From Paucimonas lemoignei (GTDB lineage Bacteria > Pseudomonadota > Gammaproteobacteria > Burkholderiales > Burkholderiaceae_D), in contig NZ_SLZQ01000015.1 of the NCBI RefSeq assembly GCF_004342585.1, positions 23,885 through 87,884 of the forward strand: a stretch of 64,000 nt of DNA. The letters run 5' to 3'. The notes under the pieces are model-generated. The model searched no databases. It saw only the letters and a program-made list of their open reading frames with translations, and was not told the DNA's origin. Positions 25,757 to 35,204 of this stretch are shown here, piece after piece (the first letter of the stretch is position 1; the number at the start of each line of letters is the position of its first letter). Position numbers and translations under genes: made by a program.

Positions 25757-26836
25757 ATGAACAAGATTCTCAATCGCAGCATCAAGAAAGTAACAGCCGC
25801 TTCGGTAGCTATCACGTTCGCTTTTGCAGCCGGCGCCGTGCAAGCCCAGACCAAGCTCACGGTGCAAGGCGGCGCGCCGGTGCCGACCTATACTCTGCTT
25901 GGCCTGTACGTCGGCCAGCAGCTCGGCTATTTCAAGGCCGAAGGAATCGACCTGGAAATTCGTAATACCGCTAACGCCTCGACCGCTGTGCAGCTGATGG
26001 CGTCCAATAATGCAGACATTGCCCTGGCCACGGTCGAGCCGCTGCTGCTCGGTCAGGAAAATGGTGTCAAGGCCAAGGCATTCCTGCTAAACCACAAGAC
26101 CCTGATGTACAACATTGCGGTGCCCAAGGGCTCAAACATCACGTCGCCGGCAAACCTCAAGGGCGTGAAGATCGGCGTCAGCAATCTCGGCAGCGCGTCG
26201 CTTACCGTGGCCAAATCGATATTGCTGAGTGCAGGCGTCACGCCGACCGCCGATACCTTTGTGCCGGTCGGCGTGGGCGACCAGGCATTGACCGCGCTGC
26301 GCAGCGGCAAAGTGCAGGCACTGGCGATGTGGGATGTGATGTACGCGGCGATGGAGCGCAATGGCCAGCAGTTCACTTACTTCAACCATCCAACCCTTGG
26401 CACCTTCGGCAATCTGGCCTCGATGGCATCGGACGCCACCATCGCGACCAAGCAGAAAGCCCTGTGCGGTTATGGGCGGGCGCTGGCCAAGAGCTCATTG
26501 TTCGCCGCTGAGAACCCGGAAGCCGCCCTGCAATTGTATTGGGACTTCAATCCGGCTGCCCGTGTCCCAGCCAACAATCCCGAGGAAATCAAAAAGGCAG
26601 TCGCCGAATTGAAATACATCGCTGATATCTTCAACGTAGGCTTTGGCCCCGGCGAAAAATATGGCGTGATCGATGAGGAAAAATTCAAGCAATACGCCGA
26701 GCTGCTGTACAAGGATAAAGGGACACCGGAAAAAACCCCGGCCGTTTCCAGCGTGGCAACCTCGGCGCTGACGGCTTGCATCAATGAGTTCGACCGCGCA
26801 GCGGTGCGCAAGGCCGCTAAAGAGTGGAAAAAGTGA
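25757..26836 (+). CDS. ABC importer periplasmic binding protein
   Basis: A 359-residue protein with a signal peptide ending at VQA (residue ~30, before QTKLTVQ). The mature part follows the SsuA/TauA/NMT1 pattern: [30 protein letters not shown] and [15 protein letters not shown]. It binds the imported solute in the periplasm; aromatic acids, sulfonates or pyrimidine precursors are known ligands in the wider family. AACGGAGAC precedes the ATG. Its ligand would identify the pathway substrate. Confidence 0.92.
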   Translation: MNKILNRSIKKVTAASVAITFAFAAGAVQAQTKLTVQGGAPVPTYTLLGLYVGQQLGYFKAEGIDLEIRNTANASTAVQLMASNNADIALATVEPLLLGQENGVKAKAFLLNHKTLMYNIAVPKGSNITSPANLKGVKIGVSNLGSASLTVAKSILLSAGVTPTADTFVPVGVGDQALTALRSGKVQALAMWDVMYAAMERNGQQFTYFNHPTLGTFGNLASMASDATIATKQKALCGYGRALAKSSLFAAENPEAALQLYWDFNPAARVPANNPEEIKKAVAELKYIADIFNVGFGPGEKYGVIDEEKFKQYAELLYKDKGTPEKTPAVSSVATSALTACINEFDRAAVRKAAKEWKK

Positions 26837-26852
26837 TTGCCTGGAGAACCTT

Positions 26853-27773
26853 ATGAAAAAGATTAAATGCGCGCTGATCGGCTCCGGCAACATCGGCACC
26901 GATCTGATTTACAAGCTCAAGCGCAGCCCGCTGCTGGAGCCGGTGTGGATGGTCGGCATCGACGCCGAATCGGAAGGGCTCAAGCGGGCTCGCGAGATGG
27001 GCTTAAAAACCACCGCTGCCGGGATCGAGGGATTGCTGCCGCACGTGCAGGAAGACGGCATTCAGATCGCTTTCGACGCGACTTCGGCTTATGTGCACGC
27101 CGAGAACTCACGCAAGCTCAATGCGCTGGGCGTGCTGATGATCGACCTTACGCCAGCCGCCATTGGCCCGCTGTGTATCCCGCCAGTGAACCTGCGCGAA
27201 CACGCCGGCAAAGGCGAAATGAACGTCAACATGATTTCCTGTGCCGGGCAGGCGACCATCCCGATGGTCTACGCAGTGTCCAGCATCCAATCCGTGAGCT
27301 ACGGTGAAATCATCGCCAGCCTGGCCTCCCTGTCGATCGGCCCGGGAACACGCAAGAACCTCGACGAGTTCACCTATACCACCTCGAACGCTATCGAAAA
27401 AATCGGCGGCGCCAAGCTGGGCAAGGCCATGGCCATTATCAACCCGGCTGAGCCGCCGATGGTCATGCGGAACACGATCTACTGCGAAACCGATGAGCTG
27501 CCCGACCAGGAAGCCATCACCAGGTCGGTGAAAGCCATGATCGCCGAAGTGCAGAAATATGTGCCGGGTTACCGGCTGGTGAACGGCCCCGTGTTCGACG
27601 GTCATCAGGTCTCGATATATCTGGAGGTGAAGGGCTTGGGAGATTTTCTGCCCGCCTATGCGGGCAACCTCGACATCATGACCGCCGCTGCGACCCGTAC
27701 CGCTGAAATGTTTGCCGAAGAGATGAATGCCGGACGTTTCAAGGCCCAATCGAAAACAATGGAGACGGTATGA
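26853..27773 (+). CDS. dmpF: Acylating acetaldehyde dehydrogenase (DmpF/MhpF type)
   Basis: A 306-residue enzyme that converts acetaldehyde, NAD+ and CoA into acetyl-CoA. The NAD-binding start is [13 protein letters not shown], and the catalytic Cys is in [16 protein letters not shown]. Length fits the family (about 305-315). It normally forms a channelling complex with the aldolase encoded next; the two genes overlap as ATGA. GGAG precedes the start codon at 26853. Confidence 0.95.
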   Translation: MKKIKCALIGSGNIGTDLIYKLKRSPLLEPVWMVGIDAESEGLKRAREMGLKTTAAGIEGLLPHVQEDGIQIAFDATSAYVHAENSRKLNALGVLMIDLTPAAIGPLCIPPVNLREHAGKGEMNVNMISCAGQATIPMVYAVSSIQSVSYGEIIASLASLSIGPGTRKNLDEFTYTTSNAIEKIGGAKLGKAMAIINPAEPPMVMRNTIYCETDELPDQEAITRSVKAMIAEVQKYVPGYRLVNGPVFDGHQVSIYLEVKGLGDFLPAYAGNLDIMTAAATRTAEMFAEEMNAGRFKAQSKTMETV

Positions 27774-28807
27774 TGTCCCTTAAAGGAAGAAAAGTCATGT
27801 TGCATGACATGTGCCTGCGCGACGGCATGCATGCAAAGCGTCATCAGATGACGCTGGACGAGATGGTGCGCGTCGCGACCGCGCTGGACGATGCCGGCGT
27901 GCCCCTGATTCAAGTCACGCATGGCGATGGATTGGGCGGCTCATCGCTGAACTACGGCCGGTCACGTCACACCAATGAAGAATACCTGAACGCGGTCATC
28001 CCCAAACTCAAACGCGCCAAGGTATCCGTCTTGCTGGTGCCGGGCCTGGGTACGATGGACCAGTTGCGCTCGGCGCGCGAGTGTGGCGTGCATAGCGTTC
28101 ATGTGGCAACCCACTGTACCGAAGCCGACGTCGCCGAGCAGCACATCGCCTACGCCCGCGGCATGGGGATGGACACCACTGGGTTCCTGATGATGTCGCA
28201 TCTGAATTCGCCGGAAGGGTTGCTGAAGCAAGGCTTGCAGATGGAATCCTATGGCGCCAACTGCGTCTACGTGACCGACTCGGCCGGCTACATGCTGCCG
28301 GAAGACGTGCGCGCCCGCATCGGCCTGCTGCGCAATGCGCTGGATCCCAAGACCCAGTTGGGCTTCCACGGCCATCATAACCTCGGCATGGGAATCGCCA
28401 ATTCCATCGCCGCCATCGAAGCCGGCGCCAACCGCATCGACGGCTCGGTGGGCGGCCTTGGCGCCGGCGCCGGCAACACCCCGCTGGAAGTGTTTGCCGC
28501 AGTATGCGAACGCATGGGTATCCAGACCGGCGTCGACCTGTTCAAGATGATGGATGTGGCCGAAGACGTGATCCTGCCGCTGATGGACCAGCTGGTGCGG
28601 GTCGACCGCGAGTCGCTGACCATCGGTTACGCCGGCGTGTATTCGACCTTCCTGCTGTTCGCGCGCCGCGCTGCCGCGAAATACGGCGTGTCGGCACGTG
28701 AAATCCTGATCGAGCTCGGCAAGAAAAAGCTGATCGGCGGCCAGGAAGACATGATCGAAGACACCGCGATGACCATGGCCAAGGAACGCGGCCTGCTCCC
28801 GAGCTGA
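27770..28807 (+). CDS. dmpG: 4-hydroxy-2-oxovalerate aldolase (DmpG/MhpE type)
   Basis: A 345-residue HMG-lyase-like TIM-barrel enzyme that splits 4-hydroxy-2-oxovalerate into pyruvate and acetaldehyde. Visible motifs are [13 protein letters not shown] (catalytic Arg, His and metal Asp), [20 protein letters not shown], and the metal site HGHHNLGMG. The first motif reads DMCLRDGMH where classical members have DVTLRDGSH/MH, a small departure. The start overlaps the stop of dmpF, and an alternative ATG is the next codon. Confidence 0.95.
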   Translation: MMSLKGRKVMLHDMCLRDGMHAKRHQMTLDEMVRVATALDDAGVPLIQVTHGDGLGGSSLNYGRSRHTNEEYLNAVIPKLKRAKVSVLLVPGLGTMDQLRSARECGVHSVHVATHCTEADVAEQHIAYARGMGMDTTGFLMMSHLNSPEGLLKQGLQMESYGANCVYVTDSAGYMLPEDVRARIGLLRNALDPKTQLGFHGHHNLGMGIANSIAAIEAGANRIDGSVGGLGAGAGNTPLEVFAAVCERMGIQTGVDLFKMMDVAEDVILPLMDQLVRVDRESLTIGYAGVYSTFLLFARRAAAKYGVSAREILIELGKKKLIGGQEDMIEDTAMTMAKERGLLPS

Positions 28808-28828
28808 ACGCTTTCACAGGAACTGGCC

Positions 28829-29584
28829 ATGTCAATATTTAAAGAATTAGCAGTCGTTGTCGGCGCCACCGGATCATTCGGCACGGAGATCGTTGCATCC
28901 CTCACAGCCGCAGGGCTCGGCGTCATTGCCGTAGCGAGAACAGCAAGTTCGCTGGCATCGTTGCAGGACCGGTTTGCCAATCTGATTCCTTGCGCGGCCG
29001 ACATCAGCGACGACAGCGCGATCGAGAAGATTCGCGCCACGCTCGACCGGCCGGTGCGGATGGTGGTGCACGGTCCGGGCGTGGCGGTCGCCGGCGGCAT
29101 TCTGGCGGCTCCGACTGCGGCGGTAGTCGACTCGGTCAACATCAAGGTGGGCGGCATGTTGCGCCTGACACGGGCAGTCGATGACCGACTGCTGCCACAT
29201 TCGCGGCTGGTCGCCATTGGCGGCCATTATGGCCTGGAGCCGACGGCTTATGCGGCGGCGGCCGGAATTGCCAATGCCGCCCTGATCAACCTCATGCGCC
29301 AGTTAAGCCTGGCCTACGGCGAACGCGGCGTGACGGCTCACCTGATTGCGCCGGGACCTGCCGATACCGAGCGCTTGCATCGCGTCGCAGCCGATCGTGC
29401 CGCCAATCGTGGCATCAGTGTCGAACAGGTGTTGACCGAGATGAAAGCGGAGTCGTCCATTAAGGCGTTCACCACGCCGAAGCAAGTCGCCTGGGCAGTG
29501 GCCATGCTGCTGGCGGAAGAGGCCGATGCCATGACCGGCGCGACCCTCATGCTCGATGCCGGACGCCGGCGCGGACTGCCTTGA
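28829..29584 (+). CDS. SDR-family protein with degenerate active site
   Basis: A 251-residue short-chain dehydrogenase/reductase fold. The cofactor loop is VVGATGSFGTEI (the usual TGxxxGxG, slightly altered). The catalytic Tyr region reads TAYAAAAG, so Tyr is present but the Lys four residues later is Ala. The catalytic Ser position in IGGHYG is also not Ser. By family rules it should be a poor or inactive oxidoreductase. It sits between the aldolase and tautomerase genes with its own AGGA site. It may bind a dinucleotide without redox chemistry, catalyse another reaction, or be a non-catalytic subunit. Confidence 0.85.
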   Translation: MSIFKELAVVVGATGSFGTEIVASLTAAGLGVIAVARTASSLASLQDRFANLIPCAADISDDSAIEKIRATLDRPVRMVVHGPGVAVAGGILAAPTAAVVDSVNIKVGGMLRLTRAVDDRLLPHSRLVAIGGHYGLEPTAYAAAAGIANAALINLMRQLSLAYGERGVTAHLIAPGPADTERLHRVAADRAANRGISVEQVLTEMKAESSIKAFTTPKQVAWAVAMLLAEEADAMTGATLMLDAGRRRGLP

Positions 29585-29608
29585 TCAGCTGAAAAACGGA
29601 GACCTCGC

Positions 29609-30028
29609 ATGCCAGTCGTTAACTTTCATATCGTCGAAGACAAATACACGCCAGGTCAACTGGAATGCCTGCTGCTGGAGTCGAGCAAACTTTATGCGGA
29701 AGTCCTGCAGTCGCCAATTGAACGGGTGCGCGCTTTCATTACTCCACATAAACGCTCGCTCTTCGCCGTGGGAGGAAAAATGGTGGCGTACGGCCAAGCC
29801 GATGCACCCTATTTCAGCTTCATCGTGCTGGAAGGGCGCTCGCTTGAAGAACGCCACCGATTGATGGCCGGCTTCACCGAGCTGATCGTCAACATCCTGG
29901 GCGTCAAGCGTGACCTGGTGCGAGGCAGCTGTACGCCAGTCCATCCGGATAACTGGTGCATTGCCGGCACACCTGCCAGCGTGGTGCGCCTCGCTGAAAT
30001 TCGGGCGCGCGAAGAGAACGCATCCTGA
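29609..30028 (+). CDS. Tautomerase-superfamily protein, long form
   Basis: A 139-residue protein starting MPVVNFHI; removal of Met exposes the N-terminal Pro that is the catalytic base of the tautomerase superfamily. At 139 residues it is not the ~62-residue 4-oxalocrotonate tautomerase (DmpI) but the size of fused two-domain members such as cis-CaaD or MIF-like proteins. Arg residues in RVRAF and PHKR could bind a carboxylate. In this operon it should convert a 2-hydroxymuconate-like dienol to its keto form. GGAG precedes the ATG. Confidence 0.85.
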   Translation: MPVVNFHIVEDKYTPGQLECLLLESSKLYAEVLQSPIERVRAFITPHKRSLFAVGGKMVAYGQADAPYFSFIVLEGRSLEERHRLMAGFTELIVNILGVKRDLVRGSCTPVHPDNWCIAGTPASVVRLAEIRAREENAS

Positions 30029-30067
30029 GCCCGCATTTTCTTTTTCTTAATAATGACTGCAAAGATC

Positions 30068-30865
30068 ATGGATCCCAAAAAAATTGAACAGTACGGAGAC
30101 GAGCTGTACACGGCCTTCCTGGGTCAGACCACGGTGGCGCCCTTGATTGAACGCGAACCGGACATCACGATCGACGACGCCTACAAGATCCAGCAGCGCA
30201 TGGTGGATCGCCGGGTCGCCGCCGGCGAAAAAATCGTCGGCAAAAAAATCGGCGTCACCAGCAAGGCGGTGCAGGATTTTCTCGGCGTATTCCAGCCTGA
30301 CTTCGGCCAGCTCACTTCGGGCATGATTTACCAGGAAGGCGACACCATCGACCTTGGCAAGTTGATCCAGCCAAAAGCGGAAGCCGAACTGGCATTCGTA
30401 TTGAAAGAGGATTTGAAAGGCCCTGGCATTACCGCAATGGACGTGATTCGCGCGACCGACTATGTCGTGCCCTGCTTCGAGATTGTCGATTCGCGCATCA
30501 AGGACTGGAACATCAAGATTCAGGACACTATTGCGGACAATGCTTCTTGCGGCGTCTACGTTCTGGGGAAAACCAAAGGCGATCCGCGCGCACTGGATAT
30601 CACCATGGCCGGCATGGTGCTGGAAAAAAATGGCGAACTGTTTTCCACCGGGGTCGGCGCCGCGGTGCAGGGGTCGCCTGCCAATGCGGTTGCATGGCTG
30701 GCCAATACGCTGGGCGCGCTGGGGATTCCATTCAAGGCGGGGGAAGTGATCCTCTCCGGTTCACAGTCGGCGCTGGTATCGGTCGTCGATGGCGATGAAC
30801 TCGCATGCACAGTCGGCGGCCTCGGCAGCTGCCATGTCAAATTTGCAGGAAGGAGCGCGGCATGA
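30068..30865 (+). CDS. dmpE: 2-hydroxypenta-2,4-dienoate hydratase (DmpE type)
   Basis: A 265-residue enzyme that hydrates 2-hydroxypenta-2,4-dienoate to 4-hydroxy-2-oxovalerate. It matches DmpE closely: GKKIGVTSKAVQDFLGV.QPDFG, LIQPKAEAELAF, PCFEIVDSRIKDW and IQDTIADNASCG. I use the ATG at 30068 because DmpE proteins begin at the same place before GDELY; an ATG at 30053 would add five residues. Neither has a strong Shine-Dalgarno. It overlaps the decarboxylase gene by ATGA, and the two usually form a complex. Confidence 0.92.
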   Translation: MDPKKIEQYGDELYTAFLGQTTVAPLIEREPDITIDDAYKIQQRMVDRRVAAGEKIVGKKIGVTSKAVQDFLGVFQPDFGQLTSGMIYQEGDTIDLGKLIQPKAEAELAFVLKEDLKGPGITAMDVIRATDYVVPCFEIVDSRIKDWNIKIQDTIADNASCGVYVLGKTKGDPRALDITMAGMVLEKNGELFSTGVGAAVQGSPANAVAWLANTLGALGIPFKAGEVILSGSQSALVSVVDGDELACTVGGLGSCHVKFAGRSAA

Positions 30866-31659
30866 ACGGCACCACATTATCTCGCGAAGAAGTCGTCCGT
30901 TTGACCGAGCGCGTCGAGGGCGCACAACTACGCGCCTATGAGATCCCCAAACTGACCGAAGAATATCCGGGCATGACCGTCGCCGATGGCTATGCGGTGC
31001 AAAAGGAATTGCGCCAGCGCTCGATTGCCCGCGGCAATCGCTTGATCGGCTGGAAGGTCGGTCTGACTTCGAAAGCCAAGATGGTCCAGATGGGCATTCA
31101 TGAACCAAGCATCGGCTTTCTGATGAATGACATGGCTTGCCCTGAAAATTCGGCGATCGATATCTCCAAGCTGGTGCATCCGCGCGTCGAATGCGAAGTG
31201 GCTTTCGTGACGAAAAAGGCCTTGCAAGGACCGAACTGCACGAAAGAACAGGTGCTTGATGCGACTGACTTTGTATTGCCGGCGATTGAAGTTATCGACT
31301 CGCGTTTCAAGGCATTCAAGTTCGACCTGCCCAGCGTCATCGCCGATAACGGTTCCAGCGCGCGCGTGGTCAGTGGCGGCAGGGCGCGCTATCCGCAGGA
31401 TGTCGATTTGCGCACGCTGGGCGCGGTGATGGAAAAGAATGGCGAGATCGTGTCGCTCGGGGCTTCCGCTGCGGTCCTCGGTCATCCGGCGGAAGCGATC
31501 GCCTGCCTTGTCAACATCTTGTATACACAGGGCGAGACCCTGCCTGCAGGAAGTTTCGTGATGAGCGGCGGCATTACCGAAGCGATTCATGTGAAAGCCG
31601 GCGACAGCATCATCGCGCGCTTCCAAGACCTGGGCAGTGTCTCGGTGCGTTTTGTCTGA
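30862..31659 (+). CDS. dmpH: 4-oxalocrotonate decarboxylase (DmpH type)
   Basis: A 265-residue paralogue of the preceding hydratase. It matches DmpH: LIGWKVGLTSKAKMVQMG, KLVHPRVECEVAFVTKKAL, AIEVIDSRFKAFKFDL, VIADNGSSAR and VDLRTLGAVMEKNGE. It removes CO2 from 4-oxalocrotonate (2-oxohex-3-enedioate) to give the dienol used by the hydratase. Its presence shows that the pathway passes through a six-carbon dicarboxylic acid, such as 2-hydroxymuconate, and not through the hydrolytic branch. Confidence 0.92.
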   Translation: MNGTTLSREEVVRLTERVEGAQLRAYEIPKLTEEYPGMTVADGYAVQKELRQRSIARGNRLIGWKVGLTSKAKMVQMGIHEPSIGFLMNDMACPENSAIDISKLVHPRVECEVAFVTKKALQGPNCTKEQVLDATDFVLPAIEVIDSRFKAFKFDLPSVIADNGSSARVVSGGRARYPQDVDLRTLGAVMEKNGEIVSLGASAAVLGHPAEAIACLVNILYTQGETLPAGSFVMSGGITEAIHVKAGDSIIARFQDLGSVSVRFV

Positions 31660-31671
31660 AGGACAGTCGCC

Positions 31672-32394
31672 ATGAAAGTCTTGATCGTCTTCGCGCATAA
31701 CGAGGAAAAATCCTTCAACACCGCCATGAAAAACCTGGCGGTGGAGCGGTTGCTTGGCAATGGCCATGAAGTGATCGTCTCCGACCTGTATGCGATGAAG
31801 TTCAAGGCGGTCGCGGATGGCGACGATTTTCTTGAGCGCGCCAACCCTGACTACCTGGTATATGCCATGGAACAGCGCGTCGCCTATAAAAACGGCACCC
31901 TGGCGCCGGACATCATGGCGGAACTGGAGAAGGTGAAGTGGGCAGACCTGATTATCTTCAACTTCCCGATTTACTGGTACTCGATGCCCGCGATCATGAA
32001 AGGTTGGGTGGATCGCGTGCTGGTGTCCGGCTACTGCTATGGCGGCATGCGGTTTTATGACCGCGGCGGACTAGCCGGAAAGAAGGCCTTGGTGGCCACC
32101 AGCCTGGGCGGGCAGCCGCATATGTTCGAAAAGGATGGCATCCACGGCGAGCTTGAACTGCTGCTCAAGCCTATTTTGCAGGGGACGCTGGCCTATACGG
32201 GGATGGCGGTGTTGCCGCCATTCGTGGCATTTCATGTGCCTTATATTTCTGCCGAAGCGCGTGCTGCATATCTGGAAGACTATGCAGCGCGGCTGGACGC
32301 GCTGGAGTCTACCGAGGTAATGCGGTTTCCCAGCATGGATGACTTCGACGAAAAGTTGCATCCCAGGGTGGACAAATCTGCTTTGGCTATTTGA
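31672..32394 (+). CDS. Flavodoxin-fold NAD(P)H quinone oxidoreductase
   Basis: A 240-residue protein of the NQO1/MdaB/KefF family: KVLIVFAHNEEKSFNTAM as the flavin phosphate loop and FNFPIYWYSMPAIMKGWVDRVL as the isoalloxazine and substrate loop. These enzymes reduce quinones or nitro groups by two electrons. It is the last gene of the operon and the only clear redox enzyme besides the aldehyde dehydrogenase. A quinone, nitro or nitroso intermediate in the upper pathway is therefore worth considering. Confidence 0.88.
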   Translation: MKVLIVFAHNEEKSFNTAMKNLAVERLLGNGHEVIVSDLYAMKFKAVADGDDFLERANPDYLVYAMEQRVAYKNGTLAPDIMAELEKVKWADLIIFNFPIYWYSMPAIMKGWVDRVLVSGYCYGGMRFYDRGGLAGKKALVATSLGGQPHMFEKDGIHGELELLLKPILQGTLAYTGMAVLPPFVAFHVPYISAEARAAYLEDYAARLDALESTEVMRFPSMDDFDEKLHPRVDKSALAI

Positions 32395-32401
32395 CACACG
32401 C

Positions 32402-32420
32402 TCCCTCTGTTAAAGAGGGA
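32402..32420 (+). terminator. Hairpin at the end of the catabolic operon
   Basis: TCCCTCT, 5-nt loop, AGAGGGA, eight bases past the last stop. No T-run follows, so it may mark the 3' end by pausing or protecting the transcript and not by intrinsic termination. Confidence 0.4.
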
Positions 32421-32464
32421 ACCCGGTAGTCAAACGGATATCAAGAAGCGTCAGCGAATGGCGT

Positions 32465-32935
32465 TTACAGGAAGCGGTCGAGAATCCTGCGGCTATGCTT
32501 GTCCAGCGCCTGCATATCGCGCACCAGGAATTGAATCCCGTGGCTGTCGGAAATCAGCAAGCCATTGCTGCCGACGCGACGGATATCCTCTTCGCCCCGC
32601 AAAACAAAGGAAGTGGCGCCGCGATCGGTGACGACGCTCCAGGTGCAAGGCGTGGCAAAGCTGGTGACGGACTCGATGCGCGAAACTTCCGGCATGAATT
32701 CGCGCCCGGCCAATTCTTCCTCGATCAGGCTGCGGATCGCCGGCGTCAGGTCGGATAAACGGTCGATCCACGCCACTTCGGCGCCATCGCCATTGACCAG
32801 CGCGATACCGTCATTGGGCGCCTGGATCGGGAAGGCGCGCACCGGCACCACGCCTTCATGAATGTTGCCATCTTCGCTGGTCAGGAGCAGGCGGCCGAAC
32901 GGGTTGCGAGTCAAGGTAAAACGGGTGGTAGCCAT
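32465..32935 (-). CDS. DUF1854 protein associated with cyanophycin metabolism
   Basis: A 156-residue protein (MATTRFTLTRNPFGRLLL...). Features of DUF1854 visible here are EGVVPVRAFPI, IDRLSDL, EEELAGREFMPEV and a tail RRILDRF. In Burkholderiales this family is regularly found next to a dedicated ABC transporter and cyanophycin synthetases, as here, but its biochemical role is unknown. GGGAGAA lies before the ATG at 32935. The gap to the upstream ABC gene is 4 bp, so the two are translated from one mRNA. Confidence 0.85.
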   Translation of the reverse strand: MATTRFTLTRNPFGRLLLTSEDGNIHEGVVPVRAFPIQAPNDGIALVNGDGAEVAWIDRLSDLTPAIRSLIEEELAGREFMPEVSRIESVTSFATPCTWSVVTDRGATSFVLRGEEDIRRVGSNGLLISDSHGIQFLVRDMQALDKHSRRILDRFL

Positions 32936-32939
32936 GGTC

Positions 32940-35204
32940 TTATTCTCCCTGCAAGGCCATTTCGGCGGCATTCCGGGCTTGCGCCTGGTAGAGGCGATAG
33001 TAAGCCCCTTCCATTTCCATCAATTCATCGTGCGGCCCTTCCTCGACCACCTGGCCGCGGTCCAGCACGATCAGGCGATCGGCGCGCTGCAGGGTCGACA
33101 AGCGGTGGGCAATCGCAATCGTGGTGCGGCCCTGCACCAGGTTATCGAGCGCCTTCTGGATTTCCTTTTCGGTTTCCGAGTCCACCGACGAGGTCGCTTC
33201 ATCGAGGATCAGGATGCGCGGGTTGATCAAGAGCGCGCGGGCAATCGAAATGCGCTGGCGCTCGCCGCCCGACAAGCCCTGGCCGCGCTCGCCCACCATC
33301 GAGTCGTAACCTTGCGGCAGGCGCAGGATGAATTCATGCGCATGCGCGGCGCGCGCCGCCGCCATGATTTCTTCGCGGGTGGCATCCGGTTTTCCATAGG
33401 CGATGTTTTCCGCGATGGTGCCAAAGAACAGGAAGGGTTCCTGCAACACCAGGCCGATATTGCGGCGATAGTCCGACAAGCCATAATTGCGGATATCCAC
33501 GCCATCGACGCGGATGGCGCCTTCGGCGACATCGTAGAAGCGGCAGATGAGGTTGACCAGCGTACTCTTGCCCGAGCCGCTGTGGCCGACCAGGCCCACC
33601 ATCTCGCCCGGCTTGATGCTCAAATTGATGCCGCGGTTGACGGCGCGGTTGCCATAGCGGAAACCGACATCGACGATCTCGATGCCGCCCTTGACGTTCT
33701 TCCATGGCACCGGGTTGGCCGGCTCCGGCACGCTGGAGACGTGATCCAGGATATCGAAGATGCGCTTGGCCGCCGAAGCCGATTTCTGCGTCACCGAGAC
33801 GATGCGGCTCATCGAATCCAGCCGGCCGTAGAAGCGGCTGATATAGGCAATAAAAGCAGTCAGCACGCCCACCGTGATATCGCCCTTCGACACTTGCCAG
33901 ATACCGAAGCCCCACACCACCAGCAAGCCCAGCTCGGTCAACAGCGACACCGTCGGTGAAAACAGCGACCAGGTTTTGTTCAGCCTGTCATTGACGGCGA
34001 GGTTATGTTTATTCGCTTCGCGGAAGCGGTTGGCTTCGCGCTGTTCCTGGGCGAAGGCTTTCACCACGCGCACGCCGGGAATGGTATCGGCCAAGACATT
34101 GGTCACCTCGCCCCAGACGCGATCGATCTTTTCAAACCCGGTGCGCAGCTTGTCGCGCACCACGTGGATCATCCAGGCGATGATCGGCAAGGGCAGCAAG
34201 GTCACGAGCGCCAGCCAGGGGTTGATCGAAAACAGGATCGCCGCCGTCATGGTCAGCATCAGCACATCGGTGGCGAAATCCAGCAAATGCAGCGACAGAA
34301 AGACGCAGATGCGGTCACTTTCGCTGCCGATGCGCGAAATCAGGTCGCCGGTACGCTTGCCGCCGAAGTATTCCAGCGACATTCTTAATAAATGTTCGTA
34401 GGTCGTGGTGCGCAAGTCGGCGCCGATGCGCTCGGACACCAGCGCCAATATATATGTCTTGGCCCACGACAGTCCCCAGGCCATCAGTGCCGCGCCCAAC
34501 AGGCCAGCCAGATACAAGCCGACCAGGTGAGGATCGATCTGCTTGCCGTTCTGGTAAGGAATCAGCACGTTATCCATCAGCGGCATGGTGAGATAAGGCG
34601 GCACCATGGAAGCTGCCGTGCCCAATAGCGTCAGGAAAAAGCCAAGCAGTAGCTGACCCTTGTAGGGATGGGCAAAGCGCCACAGCCGCAACAGGGTCCA
34701 GGTCGACGGCGGCGTGTGAATCACGCGGGTGCACACCGGGCAGACATCCTGGTCCGGGTCGAGCGGCGCCTTGCAGCTTGGGCACGCATTGCCATCGGGT
34801 TCGGCCACCGGCTCGCCAGAGACGTGGCTCGCCTGCAACAAATTGAATTGGTCAATCAGCCGGATGGCTTGCAGGTTTTGGCCAAGGGTGAAGCGCCAGG
34901 ATGCCAGCAAGCCGGTAGCGTCGACCAATTCCAGATGGCCGACGCCGGCATGATCGTGATGATGCAATGCCAAGCCATTACGAAAATGCCAGTTTTTCCA
35001 CTCGGTTTCGCCCGGCGCCAAGGTCAGCAGGCGCTGCTCGGTCAAGGCCAGCAAGCCTTTTTTGAAGTGAAGGCGCTGGTCGAGGTCAACCTGAACCCAT
35101 GCGACAACGTTTTCTCCTGGAGCAAGCTGCGTTGCCAGAGGGTTTTGCCATTCGGCTGGAAGGTCGTTGCGGGAAAGATCGGTTACAGGAGATGGGCTTG
35201 TCAT
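32940..35204 (-). CDS. ABC exporter with N-terminal zinc ribbon, cyanophycin-associated
   Basis: A 754-residue fused ABC exporter half-transporter. Residues 1-135 are an extra cytoplasmic domain (EWKNWHFRNGLALHHHDHAG). A zinc ribbon of two CPxC pairs (CPSC and CPVC, ~140-157) follows, then six membrane helices (~175-460). The ATPase domain has Walker A GHSGSGKST near residue 539, LSGGERQR near 641 and LDEATSSVD. It should work as a homodimer. The substrate is unknown; it is found beside cyanophycin synthetases in related bacteria, and polymer granules are cytoplasmic, so it may move a precursor or act on granule-linked peptides. Co-transcribed with the DUF1854 gene. Confidence 0.9.
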   Translation of the reverse strand: MTSPSPVTDLSRNDLPAEWQNPLATQLAPGENVVAWVQVDLDQRLHFKKGLLALTEQRLLTLAPGETEWKNWHFRNGLALHHHDHAGVGHLELVDATGLLASWRFTLGQNLQAIRLIDQFNLLQASHVSGEPVAEPDGNACPSCKAPLDPDQDVCPVCTRVIHTPPSTWTLLRLWRFAHPYKGQLLLGFFLTLLGTAASMVPPYLTMPLMDNVLIPYQNGKQIDPHLVGLYLAGLLGAALMAWGLSWAKTYILALVSERIGADLRTTTYEHLLRMSLEYFGGKRTGDLISRIGSESDRICVFLSLHLLDFATDVLMLTMTAAILFSINPWLALVTLLPLPIIAWMIHVVRDKLRTGFEKIDRVWGEVTNVLADTIPGVRVVKAFAQEQREANRFREANKHNLAVNDRLNKTWSLFSPTVSLLTELGLLVVWGFGIWQVSKGDITVGVLTAFIAYISRFYGRLDSMSRIVSVTQKSASAAKRIFDILDHVSSVPEPANPVPWKNVKGGIEIVDVGFRYGNRAVNRGINLSIKPGEMVGLVGHSGSGKSTLVNLICRFYDVAEGAIRVDGVDIRNYGLSDYRRNIGLVLQEPFLFFGTIAENIAYGKPDATREEIMAAARAAHAHEFILRLPQGYDSMVGERGQGLSGGERQRISIARALLINPRILILDEATSSVDSETEKEIQKALDNLVQGRTTIAIAHRLSTLQRADRLIVLDRGQVVEEGPHDELMEMEGAYYRLYQAQARNAAEMALQGE

